A stretch of DNA of 64,000 nucleotides, taken from Oasisia sp. SBJ-2009. Lineage: Eukaryota; Annelida; Polychaeta; Sabellida; Siboglinidae. Location of the stretch: assembly GCA_964017155.1 (NCBI GenBank), contig OZ024857.1:40331716-40395715 (forward strand), written 5' to 3'. The notes beneath the pieces are model-generated. The model was not told where the DNA came from, searched no databases, and saw nothing but the letters and a program-made list of their open reading frames with translations. Positions 35,058 through 44,826 of this stretch are shown one piece after another. Each line of letters starts with the position of its first letter. The first letter of the stretch is position 1. Both the position numbers and the translations under genes were made by a program.

Positions 35058-36031
35058 CTACACTGGTCTCACTGGAGGGTGACTTAGAGACCCAGAGAAC
35101 AGTCACTGGTCTCACTGGAGGGTGACTTAGAGACCCAGAGAACAGTCACCGGTCTCACTGGAGGGTGACTTAGTGACCCAGAGAACAGTCACAGGTCTCA
35201 CTGGAGGGTGACTTAGACACCCAGAGAAGAGTCATTAGTCTCACTGGAGGGTGACTTAGAGACCCAGAGAGCAGTCACTGGTCTCACTGGAGGGTGACTT
35301 AGAGACCCAGAGAGCAATCACTGGTCTCTCTGGAGGGTGACATAGAGACCCAGAGAACAGTCACTGGTCTCACTGGAGGGTGACTTAGAGACCCAGAGAA
35401 GAGTCATTGGTCTCACCGGAGGGTGACTTAGAGACCCAGAGAAGAGTCATTGGTCTCACTGGAGGGTGACTTAGAGACCCAGAGAACAATCACAGGTCTC
35501 ACTGGAGGGTGACTTAGAGACCCAGAGAGCAGTCACTGGTCTCACTGGAGGGTGACTTAGAGACCCAGAGAACAGTCACCGGTCTCACTGGAGGGTGACT
35601 TAGAGACCCTGAGAACAGTCATAGGTCTCACTGGAGGGTAACTTAGAGACCCAGAGAACAGTCACTGGTCTCACTGGAGGGTGACTTAGAGACCCAGAGA
35701 AGAGTCATTGGTCTCACTGGAGGGTGACTTAGAGACCCAGAGAACAGTCACCAGTCTCACTGGAGGGTGACTTAGAGACCCAGAGAACAGTCACTGGTCT
35801 CACTGGAGGGTGACTTAGAGACCCAGAGAGCAATCACTGGTCTCACTGGAGGGTGACTTAGAGACCCAGAGAACAGTCACTGGTCTCACTGGAGGGTGAC
35901 TTAGAGACCCAGAGAGCAATCACTGGTCTCACTGGAGGGTGACTTAGAGACCCAGAGAACAGTCACTGGTCTCACTGGAGGGTGACTTAGAGACCCAGAG
36001 AACAGTCACCGGTTTCACTGGAGGGTGACTT
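35058..36031. repeat. 43-bp minisatellite abutting a splice acceptor
   Basis: About 22-23 copies of a 43-bp unit containing GGTCTCACTGGAGGGTGAC and TTAGAGACCCAGAGAACAGT. GGTCTC and GAGACC are inverted to each other inside each unit, so every unit can form a small hairpin. The last unit (minus strand) runs straight into ACCAGTGTAG|GAC, the acceptor of the exon at 35,057. Confidence 0.96.
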
Positions 36032-36265
36032 AGAGCATTTTGCTGTAATTTATTCATTTTTTTGTCGCAATTAATTAATTGAACTTCTTTTATATCTCTA
36101 TTTTACATTATAATTTATTATTATAACTTTTAAACTAACAACATTAATTTATGTATTTATATTGTTTAATTTGTCTTATTTTCCTGTATGTGTCTATGTT
36201 AAGTGCTATGAATTCTCTGGATATGGCACTATGCAAAATAAACATTATTATTATTATAGAACTCA
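36032..36265. repeat. Dispersed repeat with (ATT)n tail, copy 1
   Basis: Runs from TTTTGCTGTAATTTATT to GCAAAATAAACATTATTATTATTAT, like a LINE/SINE 3' end. Other copies are at 37,680-37,765 (3' part) and 52,655-52,890. Confidence 0.72.
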
Positions 36266-36510
36266 CATTCAACGAACGTTTTCAAAACAGTGATATTGCT
36301 GCTGCGATATCCCTGGGACATTATTACTGTGACACATTATGATGTATCCTTTTGGCACATCCTGGTGTTGATAGGTTTCACTATATGTAATGCAAAGATC
36401 AGTTTTGACATCACATGAATGCACAAAAGTGCGGAAATTTACTGCAAAAAGTCCTTTTTTATTACTTGAGTTTTATCTCAGGTGTTTTAAAAATATGTCT
36501 GCAAGCACTT
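36160..36510. repeat. Intronic segmental duplication, copy 1
   Basis: Matches 37,680-38,000 in direct orientation: TTATGTTAAGTGCTATGA, ATATCCCTGGGACATTATTA, CTTTTGGCACATCCT, TTTCACTATATGTAA and ATTACTTGAG...TTTATCTCAGGTGTTT. It includes the (ATT)n-tailed repeat plus about 240 bp beyond it. Confidence 0.85.
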
Positions 36511-36698
36511 AGCTTAACTGCTACATTGCCAAGTGAAACATTTAAAGTAAGGTTAAAACTCTTACTTTACTTTTATGTTTAGTGTCTTCAGCAAAGGAAA
36601 ACATTTCTATATAGATTGTATCGATAAAATAAAATGTTTTAAATCTGTCAGAAACTGTAGCACAGGCAATCCATAATTTCTTTCACATTGTCACATAC

Positions 36699-36794
36699 CT
36701 TTAGTTCCACTTTCAGTTTCTTTAGAGCTCTTCTTTCAATATCGTCAACAAACAGAACGTGACGACTTTCTTCACTGCCGGATGCAGACAGCTC
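36699..36794 (-). CDS. Coiled-coil gene, exon
   Basis: Thirty-two codons, phase 0 to 0, with acceptor GTTCCTTTAG and donor CTAAAG|GTATGT. It encodes ELSASGSEESRHVLFVDDIE then RRALKKLKVELK. The acidic/basic helix-forming composition fits the surrounding coiled coil. Confidence 0.8.
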
Positions 36795-36937
36795 CTAAAG
36801 GAACAGTAACACTAACATTTTAGTATATTTAATATATATTCCACTACATTTCATTACATTTAAACAAAGCAATCTTACTGTTAAGCGACACTTTCACACA
36901 GAAATATAGTAAATACAATACAATAATGTTATCGAAG

Positions 36938-37277
36938 CAATGGTGCCAGCTTCCAGGTTGTAATTGATGATTCATTTAATATTACGTTCTTGTGACTACA
37001 ACATGCGTGTTGAAGGTTTACTGTCTGCCAATTTGTGTTTGGATAATTTATAACCTCAGAACAATGTTTGCAATTTGAAAGATTCCGCCTGCAACACGTT
37101 CAAATTGTAAATAAAACATATAATTTCAAAACAAAATTGATTAGCAATAACACCGAGCTGAGCAGATTTAACTGCAATACACTTTGATGTTTAACTTTGC
37201 CACGTTCTAGCAGCAAACTTCTTCTCGTTACCAATTATTGCTCGGCTAATTCTGAGTAGAGAAGATGGCACCCTTGC
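36938..37277. mobile_element. Non-autonomous element with inverted ends, copy 2
   Basis: Reverse-orientation match to 7,426-7,760: GGTGCCAGCTTCCAGGTT start, GAAGGTTTACTGTCTGCCAA, CAATAACACCGAG and an AGAAGATGGCACCC end. It lies between two exons of the coiled-coil gene. Confidence 0.75.
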
Positions 37278-37360
37278 TTTAAGATATAGTCTTAGCACGA
37301 ACTATTGTATGTTATAAACAGTATCTGGAATATGAAAGCACATAGTTGCGTGGCACGTAC

Positions 37361-37426
37361 CCCATATTGGCTCAGCTGAGACTTGAGAGAGCGAATTGTC
37401 TCCTGTAGTTTATTCGCATAATCCTC
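37361..37426 (-). CDS. Coiled-coil gene, exon
   Basis: Twenty-two codons, phase 0 to 0, with acceptor TTTTTCTGCAG and donor TATGGG|GTACGT. It encodes EDYANKLQETIRSLKSQLSQ YG. A clear leucine heptad. The upstream exon at 38,486 ends in another phase, so at least one exon between them is missing from this model. Confidence 0.82.
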
Positions 37427-37679
37427 CTGCAGAAAAACATGTCATCAACAATGTGACTTCCTCACTCATTGACGCTGGTAGTACCCTTTTGAAAGGTATA
37501 AATCACACATGCACTGACACTATAACTGTATCTTGTAATGCTGATAGCGGTGAGCAAAAAAATATTTAACTGAGTAACAACTGAATAATGATAATATTTT
37601 TACTGAATGCTGAGTGAAACTGCACAATTCGCAGTGGGTGAAATCTGTGCATTTTCATATATCCGAAAACTCTTGTTAA

Positions 37680-38031
37680 ATTTGTCTTATTTTACTGTAT
37701 GTGTCTTATGTTAAGTGCTATGATTTCTCTGGGTATGACACTATACAAAATAAACATTATTAAATTCAAGGAATGTTTTCACAACAGAAACAGCTGCTGC
37801 AATATCACTGGGACATTATTACAGTGACACATTATGAAGTTTCCTTTTGGCACATCCTCGTATTGGCAGGTTTCACTATATGTAAAGCAAAGATCAGTTT
37901 TGTTTTGAGATGATATGAATACGCAAGTGCGGAAATGTACTGCAAAAAGAATTTTTTTATTACTTGAGATTTTATCTCAGGTGTTTGACAAATTACGATT
38001 CGGTGTATATCGAGGTTGGCAATGAGGCTTA
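37680..38031. repeat. Intronic segmental duplication, copy 2
   Basis: Partner of 36,160-36,510. Its last 40 bp (37,991-38,031) are in turn repeated at 38,444-38,484, next to the splice donor of the Pro/Gln-rich exon. Confidence 0.85.
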
Positions 38032-38211
38032 ATAATATATTTTTTATTTAATATAGCGCCACATCCAATTTGAAATTGTTCGTGGCGCTTTACATACATT
38101 AAAATCCTAAAATACAAATACACACCAGAAGAAAAACATAAATATATTAGTAACATATATAAACAATTAAAAAAATATATAAATATAATAACACAAATTA
38201 TTGACGCTAAA

Positions 38212-38248
<37 letters not shown>

Positions 38249-38343
38249 AATAAATAGGTTAAATAAAATATCGATAAAAGTACACAAACATTAAACTAAG
38301 CCGCGAGAACAGTCAGAAAGAAATATATATATATATATATATT

Positions 38344-38395
<52 letters not shown>

Positions 38396-38443
38396 AAAAT
38401 CTAAAACATAAACACTGATTAAAACAAGTCCAAAAAAAGCACA
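38032..38443. mobile_element. SINE-like insertion with long flanking direct repeats
   Basis: Begins TTTATTTAATATAGCGCCAC and AATTTGAAATTGTTCGTGGCG then TTTACATACATTAA. The head is shared with the SINE-like copies at 6.7 kb and 11.1 kb, followed by TA-rich DNA (38,213-38,242 and 38,321-38,396). It is bounded by about 41 bp direct repeats containing TCGGTGTATATCGAGGTTGG, with about four mismatches. Confidence 0.65.
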
Positions 38444-38485
38444 GATTACGACTCGGTGTATATCGAGGTTGGCAATGACACTTAC

Positions 38486-38870
38486 CTGCCGCGGGACTGA
38501 TCGGAGTGCTGAACATCACCAGGTGAGTGGTCCTGCCATCTGGTGTCGCCTGCAGGAACACCTGTCCTGGCCCTGCGATGGGGTGGTGGTCGTGGGGGTG
38601 GACACCAGGTACTGGCCCCCAGGAGTGGCCGGGGCACGAATGTCACCCCAGCCCCCTGGGGACCAGCCCCCTGCTGGGGGACTTGCCCGGGAGCAGGGGT
38701 CGCTCCCTGGGCTGTGGGAATCATGAATCCACCAGGCGCCTGAACGAACACAGGTTGTTGATTCTGTGGGAATTGTTGTCGATTCTGTGGGAATTGTTGT
38801 TGATTCAGCTGGTATTGTTGTTGATTCGGTTGGAATAAATCACCACCAGGTGGCGCAGTGGTGCTCTGAG
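38486..38870 (-). CDS. Coiled-coil gene, Pro/Gln-rich exon with apparent frameshifts
   Basis: Acceptor CTGTTTGCAG (phase 1) and donor GGCAG|GTAAGT. The first part reads PNQQQYQLNQQQFPQNRQQF and VQAPGGFMIPTAQGATPAPG. After VTFVP the protein-like reading moves to a second frame (ATPGGQYLVSTPTTTTPSQG) and then a third (GQVFLQATPDGRTTHLVMFS TPISPAA). Two missing single bases, at GCCCCGG (about 38,640) and CAGGGCC (about 38,568), would explain this. They would also restore phase 1 at the donor. Low-complexity, likely disordered linker; no function assigned. Confidence 0.7.
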
Positions 38871-39654
38871 CTGCAAACAGCGCGAGAAAAGAACACGTAA
38901 GTTCTCGTTGTCTCCTCCCTTCGGCATATGTCTATATATTAGTTTGATGTATTTATTGATTTATTTATTTTATTCATCGTCGTTAATTCTATATAATATT
39001 TAATTAACAGTTTTAATATGAATAATTTAACGTTTCTACATTTTTGTTTATCTGAAAGTTAATTTTACAGTTGTATTTATTATTATTAATATTAGTTTTA
39101 ACACATAATAAATAGCTTTATATTTTATTGTACAGCGCTTTGAGCATATTTGGATACTGCGCTTTGTAAATAATAAATAATATTATTATTATTAGTATAT
39201 GTTGTTGTTACAATGTTATGATCCTATGAAGTCTCATTGAACTAATCAGTCTTTTTCACAACATTTATACCAAGCCGACCTTTCTATGTTGGCACTGAGA
39301 GTGGTCACTGCAAGGGTACTTGTCGTCCTCAGTGGTTCTTTTATGTCCCAAATTGAGACAGGACTGACATTAACATGATTATCAGATTCACGATGGATAC
39401 GCAGTCCCCAATGTTGAGAGCCAGGTTTTAACAGCAAATATACCATGCCTGTGCAGCTGTGCTAAAAACTACATGCCCTGCACCTCTCAGTCAAAGCTAC
39501 TTTGCAGGTCCTCTTTTACAAAGCTACAACTGTCGTACATGACATTCTCACAATTACCAAAACCTTCAGGCAACCTACTGCACCCACCTGTAATTTCAAC
39601 ATAACGTCAACTTTTTGAAATCCAATTATATCATGAAAATATGATAATGACAAT

Positions 39655-39725
39655 AATATGAACATCTTTATAGGGCCATTTTCAGCCAAAATTACTCAAA
39701 GGCGCTTTGCAGGTTTAATCATTAA
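39655..39725. repeat. SINE-like head fragment
   Basis: ATCTTTATAGGGCCATTTTC then CTCAAAGGCGCTTTGCAGG, the same head as at 6.7 kb, 11.1 kb and 38.0 kb. A related 3' module (TTGTACAGCGCTTTGAGCAT ending in (ATT)n) lies at 39,125-39,195. Confidence 0.5.
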
Positions 39726-39877
39726 AAAAACAAATCACAAATACTAATAGATTAAGATCATTAAAATCGTCATAGACACTAAAACATAAAACTGCAGTAT
39801 TTTTTTAAACTACAGGTATACGCAAAATGTATACAAATTTATATATTTATAAAGCAGTATCAAGAAATACCCCCTAC

Positions 39878-40136
39878 CTCCATTAGGCAAGAGTCCATAT
39901 TGGGCCCCAGCTGTTGTGACTTGAGGCATGGTTTGGTCATACCCGGGGCCGGCCATAAGTCCTGGCTGGTCAAACCCGAGTTGACCGGCATCAGTCATGT
40001 CCACCCCGTAGTGCTGGTCAGCCGGGGGAGGGGCGACTACCTGATCCCCAGTCCCATAGAAAGTAGTCACTGGTCTCCCGGAGGTAGAACTGGGCGGGGA
40101 CGGATGGCTGGGCTGGTCCAGGTAGGGACGGGCCCC
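39878..40136 (-). CDS. Coiled-coil gene, Pro/Gly-rich exon
   Basis: Two hundred fifty-nine bp, phase 0 to 1, with acceptor TTCTTTCCTTCAG and donor GGAG|GTAGGG. It encodes ARPYLDQPSHPSPPSSTSGR, FYGTGDQVVAPPPADQHYGV, LGFDQPGLMAGPGYDQTM and AQYGLLPNG. It is a disordered-looking spacer rich in Pro, Gly, Gln and Tyr. Its phase-1 end matches the next Pro/Gln-rich exon. A 23-bp minisatellite starts about 30 bp upstream of the acceptor. Confidence 0.83.
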
Positions 40137-40164
40137 CTGAAGGAAAGAACGCAGGTAAGAACAG

Positions 40165-41235
40165 GTAAGTTCTGCACTCAGCAGGGTGGTCTAGACACAC
40201 TCAGCAGGGTGGTCTAGACACACTCAACAGGGTGGTCTAGACACACTCAGCAGGGTGGTCTAGACGCACTCAGCAGGGCGGTCTAGACGCACTCAACAGG
40301 GCGGTCTAGACACACTCAACAGGGTGGTCTAGACACACTCAACAGGGCGGTCTAGACACACTCAACAGGGTGGTCTAGACACACTCAACAGGGCGGTCTA
40401 GACACACTCAGCAGGGTGGTCTAGACACACTCAACAGGGCGGTCTAGACGCACTCAGCAGGGTGGTCTAGACACACTCAACAGGGCGGTCTAGACACACT
40501 CAACAGGGCGGTCTAGACACACTCAGCAGGGTGGTCTAGACACACTCAGCAGGGTGGTCTAGACACATTCAGCAAGGTGGTCTAGACACACTCAGCAGGG
40601 TGGTCTAGACACACTCAGCAGGGTGGTCTAGACACACTCAACAGGGTGGTCTAGACGCACTCAGCAGGGTGGTCTAGACACACTCAGCAGGGTGGTCTAG
40701 ACGCACTCAGCAGGGTGGTCTAGACACATTCAGCAAGGTGGTCTAGACGCACTCAGCAGGGTGGTCTAGACACACTCAACAGGGTGGTCTAGACACACTG
40801 AACAGGGTGGTATAGGCGCACTCAGCAGGGTGGTCTAGACACACTCAGCAGGGTGGTCTAGACGCACTCAGCAGGGTGGTCTAGACACATTCAGCAAGGT
40901 GGTCTAGACACACTCAGCAGGGTGGTCTAGACACACTCAACAGGGTGGTCTAGACGCACTCAGCAGGGTGGTCTAGACACACTCAACAGGGTGGTCTAGA
41001 CACACTCAGCAGGGTGGTCTAGACACACTCAGCAGGGTGGTCTAGACACACTCAACAGGGTGGTCTAGACACACTCAGCAGGGTGGTCTAGACACACTCA
41101 ACAGGGCGGTCTAGACACACTCAACAGGGCGGTCTAGACACACTCAGCAGGGTGGTCTAGACGCACTCAGCAGGGTGGTCTAGACACACTCAGCAGGGTG
41201 GTCTAGTTACACTCAGCAGGGTGGTCTAGTCATTA
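40165..41235. repeat. 23-bp minisatellite near a splice acceptor
   Basis: Unit ACTCAGCAGGGTGGTCTAGA plus CAC, about 46 copies. Recurrent two-state variants are AGCAGGG/AACAGGG, GGTGG/GGCGG and ACAC/ACGC, and most units carry the palindrome TCTAGA. Confidence 0.96.
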
Positions 41236-41319
41236 GCTGGTCTGTCTACAGGTAGATTGTGTTTACAATGGTATGATCTCATGAGGTCTCACTAATCAGC
41301 CTTTTTCAGAACATTTACG

Positions 41320-41575
41320 AAAAGGAATACGGGAACCTTGTGACAATACCTGAACCTTGTTACAATTTGGGAATCTTGTGATGATATGAAAATCTTGTGA
41401 CGATATGGGCACCTTGTGACAAAATGGGAACCTTGTGACAATATGAGAACCTTGTGACGATATGGGAACCTTGTTACAATATGGGAATCTTGTGACATAT
41501 GGGAACCTTGTGACAATATGGGAACCTTGTGACATATGGGAACCTTGTGATAATATGGGAACCTTGTGACATTGA
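41320..41575. repeat. 19-21 bp minisatellite
   Basis: Unit ATATGGGAACCTTGTGACAA, about 13 copies with length variants. Any peptide seen across it is an artefact of the repeat. Confidence 0.92.
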
Positions 41576-42479
41576 TATGTTGCTGTCTCAGGATGAAATA
41601 TACTGCAGAGAGGTTAACGCAGTGTGTAACACAATGATACATGTATTTACATAAAATAAACAATTTACATAAAATAGTATGTACATAATTATATAAAATA
41701 TAAAATTTCCAAGTCTTCAAGTGTTATTTTTTTTTTATATACTGTTTAAAAGTGATATTTCACTATCCGGCAGTTGTGGTTAAAATAACAATTTCGGGTA
41801 AATTTAGGATTAATAAAAATTAACTTAAGCTTAATTATGGCTACGGTTACTTTAGGGTCAGCATAAAACCGAAATTTGTGAAGGTCGTTTATTTAACGTC
41901 GCCTGCGATAATTTACCGATGTAGATCGCGTACGAGTTTGGCGCGAGTCTGTTTTCTTAATTTTATTCTTCACAGGAATGAAAATTATTTTATTTGTAAA
42001 CTAGTATGTGTATATGTACATAGGATATGTGAGGATATGCTTGGCGGCTATAAATAAGACGTTGTTTTCATGGTTAGGTCAGAAAACCAAAAGATCGATG
42101 CGTTGTAGCCACGGCCACGGGATGACGCCGTGTCCCGGCAAGACATCCCGATACCGTCCAGTCTTCAGTATTCTAATCATATTTGAAGCCACTGAATATT
42201 CATATTCGATTCGATTCTTTTTCGAAATTTCTAGGATATTCGATTCGAATGAAATTACAGATTCGTCCGTTCCGCATTTCATCTTTCGCCAAATTGCCGA
42301 TAACGTGCATTTTTCGTTTCGCCAATCTGTAAAAAAAATAGTGTATGGCGAAAGCCTAGCGCGAACCCAGTAATTACTGGTCCCCCAATTAAGCAGCCCT
42401 TAGAGAGGCCCAGTAACACAATACAGATGCCTTGTGCATCCTTGGCTATTAGAAAGTCATGATAAGGAAGATAACAAAT
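41576..42479 (-). other. Part of a ~13 kb intron, nothing recognised
   Basis: Between the exons at 40,136 and 53,392 no further coiled-coil exon was found. This part is unique-looking AT-rich DNA. Confidence 0.5.
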
Positions 42480-42767
42480 CCTGCATGGATAAATTAACAC
42501 CTTAAAGAGTATATAATTCTGCTCCGCTTTTACCCACCTTAAATGTCACGGTGCTGGTTCACGTCCGCGCGGACAGCCAGTCGCTGCCACGTCCCACGAA
42601 CGTCGCCCGGTACAAAATTACGCAACGTGTACGGGAGTGTCAGCGACCGATGTCGCTTCGATCAGCGCAGCAACTTGTATCTTGCCGCATCTATTCACGC
42701 CTCGAAGTGCTGACCCAGGGAATATCATCGGGCAACCGGAACGTGTTTATAAACACGCCGAACGCTG
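42480..42767. repeat. Composite repeat module X, copy A (internally deleted)
   Basis: Matches 59,880-60,390 in direct orientation and 43,655-44,160 in reverse: ACCTTAAAGAGTATATAATT, TTTACCCACCTTAAATGTCA, GACCGATGTCGCTTCGATC and ATCATCGGGCAACCGGAACG. About 200 bp present in the other copies are missing between CACGTCCG and CGGACAGCCAGTC. Confidence 0.85.
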
Positions 42768-42770
42768 TGT

Positions 42771-42851
<81 letters not shown>

Positions 42852-42991
42852 TGTGTGTGTGAGTGTGTGTGTGAGTGTGTGTGTGAGTATGTGTGTGAGT
42901 ATGTGTGTGAGTATGTGTGTGAGTATGTGTGTGAGTATGTGTGTGAGTATGTGTGTGAGTATATGTTTGTGTGTATATGTTTGTGTGTATA

Positions 42992-43056
<65 letters not shown>
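42768..43056. repeat. (GT)n microsatellite with higher-order variants
   Basis: About 290 bp of GT. The middle (42,848-42,960) has an ordered pattern, GAGTGTGTGT repeats followed by GAGTATGTGT repeats, then TATATGTTTG, which is a small minisatellite within the microsatellite. Confidence 0.95.
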
Positions 43057-43057
<1 letters not shown>

Positions 43058-43492
43058 GAGGTCAGCTTAGAATTTAGAATATGTTGAGGACTGCAGTAAT
43101 GATATTAAGAAGTCAAGGGGTAAATAAGGCCCATATTCCAGTGTTGCCCTGTTGTACGCGTTTAATGAACTGTATCAACAAAGTAATGTTTGCCATTTAT
43201 GAAATGTTTTGACAATTATGTTTCAATAAATTTGAATCTTTCTTCCAAGGGAGTTGAATTGTTTTTGTGTAAATAACACATGAACGTTCACAGCAGAGAG
43301 TCTAGAGAATAAATATAAAACTATATAGTAATATGTTACGGTTGATCTAATTTCTTAGTTACTCTATGTTACATAGAAATGAGAAAAATCCATATAAATG
43401 AAACCATGACCATACATTCTGAAATCCCTTCCACCTTTATATAAAACCGACACGTGCATAATTCTTACTTCACTACACCCACTCATTCTTCT
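43057..43492. repeat. Composite repeat module Y, copy 1
   Basis: Closely matches 50,236-50,668 in direct orientation: ATGTTGAGGACTGCAGTAAT, AAGAAGTCAAGGGGTAA, TTACGGTTGATCTAATTTC and CCCACTCATTCTTCTAGC. Both copies are preceded by a long (GT)n run. No coding capacity. Confidence 0.9.
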
Positions 43493-43494
43493 AG

Positions 43495-43542
<48 letters not shown>

Positions 43543-43642
43543 TCCTAAAGGCAGCTTATGTCGACCGATTATGCACAAGGACCGGCTTATGTAGACCGCT
43601 GTTTTATGTAGACCCTCTCTCTCTTTATATATATATATATAA
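43493..43642. repeat. (TA)n runs around a short spacer
   Basis: TA run at 43,493-43,540, then an ACC-rich spacer with repeated GTAGACCG-type phrases, then CTCT/TATA at 43,612-43,642. Confidence 0.9.
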
Positions 43643-43654
43643 TACACATGGTTA

Positions 43655-44165
43655 TATCAGCGTTCGGCGTGTTTGTAAACACGTTCTGGTTGCCCGATGA
43701 TATTCCCTGGGTCAGCACTTCGAGGCGTGAATAGATGCGGCAAGAGACAAGTTGCTGCGCTGATCGAAGCGACATCGGTCGCTGGCGCTCCAGTAGATGT
43801 TGCGTAATTTTGGACCGGGCGACTGTCGTGGGGCGTGGCAGAGACTCGGTGTTCGAGCACGTTTGGCTGTCTGTCGAACGATCATGGGATGTGCCGATTA
43901 TGTTGCGCCGAGCCGGGTCAAACTCGAAAGAAGCGCATTTAACGTGTTCTAAGCTGATACAGTTCTAAATAATGGTTTAATTTGAAAGAAATGATCTAAC
44001 TAATAACATTGAAAGTCTTCGAAAAGGCATCGATTGACGGCTTGTCTCTCCGGGTGGATTACCCGGGCGTGAATCGGCACCATGACATTTAAGGTGGGTA
44101 AAGGCGGAGCAGATCTATATACTCTTTAAGGTGTATACGCAGCCAATACACTGCTAAGGCTCCAC
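43655..44165. repeat. Composite repeat module X, copy B (full length, reverse)
   Basis: Reverse complement of 59,880-60,390 over about 500 bp: GCGTTCGGCGTGTTTGTAAA start, GACTGTCGTGGGGCGTGGCA, CGATTGACGGCTTGTCT and TTAAGGTGGGTAAAGGCGG. By eye more than 90% identical. Confidence 0.9.
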
Positions 44166-44690
44166 TTGGCTCTATGCTCTTTAATTAATTGCAGAATATT
44201 TGTTTGACGAATAGATATTATATTTTAGTTCTAATATATACAATATTAACACTTCCGTCAGCAAATGTGTTTAACAGTGATTCTCTTTTCAAAGCTTCGG
44301 GTTTACTGTTCCAAAGAAATGGATATGCCAATTTTTTTATTTGTCCCACCTTGTTTGGTACTGAGGTAAGACTCCCTACGTACCAACCTGACCTCCCCTA
44401 TGGGACTCCAGTGTTCCCATAGTCATTTTTCTTGGGATTGTAGCTATAGGCCGTCTCCAGGTATATGAATCTAATTGCCATATCCTCCTGTCCTTCCAGT
44501 TTCTTCTCTACTACCTACCTCTGGACAAACATCCCATCCGTTGTTCCTCTTCCTTGTCTACACTCCAGCTGTTCTTCAACGATTTCCCCTTACACTATTG
44601 CTTTTATTCTGCCATCCAGAATTCTTTCCAGCAACTTCAAAATATGGCTTAGCAACGTGTGACATGTGGTAACACTCCACACAGTATTAC
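44166..44690 (-). pseudogene. Composite repeat module Z, copy B, with LINE RT fragment
   Basis: Minus-strand translation of 44,430-44,675: LLSHILKLLERILDGRIKAI V-stop-GEIVEEQLECRQGRGTTDG then MFVQR-stop-VVEKKLEGQEDM and AIRFIYLETAY. This is the RT finger/palm start of an L1/RTE-like LINE (usually LLERIL..RI...EEQxGFRxGRGTTDxIF...IEKxLEGQKDM...IDLEKAYD). The same two stops recur in the other copy that covers both positions. Confidence 0.82.
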
Positions 44691-44776
44691 TATATTGAAA
44701 TAATAGCCCCAATAAAAGCAAGCAAATAGAGCAAAATCACATATAAATTATAGAATACATAATTATCATGAGTTTG

Positions 44777-44826
44777 TGTGTGTGGGGGGGGGTGTGGGGG
44801 GGGGGGTGTGCGTGTACGTGTGTGTC
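44777..44826. repeat. G-rich/GT microsatellite
   Basis: GTGTGT with several runs of 6-9 G; the counterpart of the longer 63,224-63,670 tract. Confidence 0.9.

Noticed and set aside
34294..35087. Long Pro/Ser-rich and Gly/Arg/Glu-rich frames on both strands
   Set aside because: Translations of the 20-bp minisatellite. Only the minus-strand part 34,888-35,057 has protein-like composition and splice borders.
35058..36031. CRISPR-like array of 43-bp units with an inner palindrome
   Set aside because: Units are head-to-tail without spacers, so a minisatellite, despite the hairpin-forming unit.
41292..41720. Minus-strand frame with repeated SQGSHIVTRFPY
   Set aside because: Translation of the 20-bp minisatellite at 41,320-41,575.
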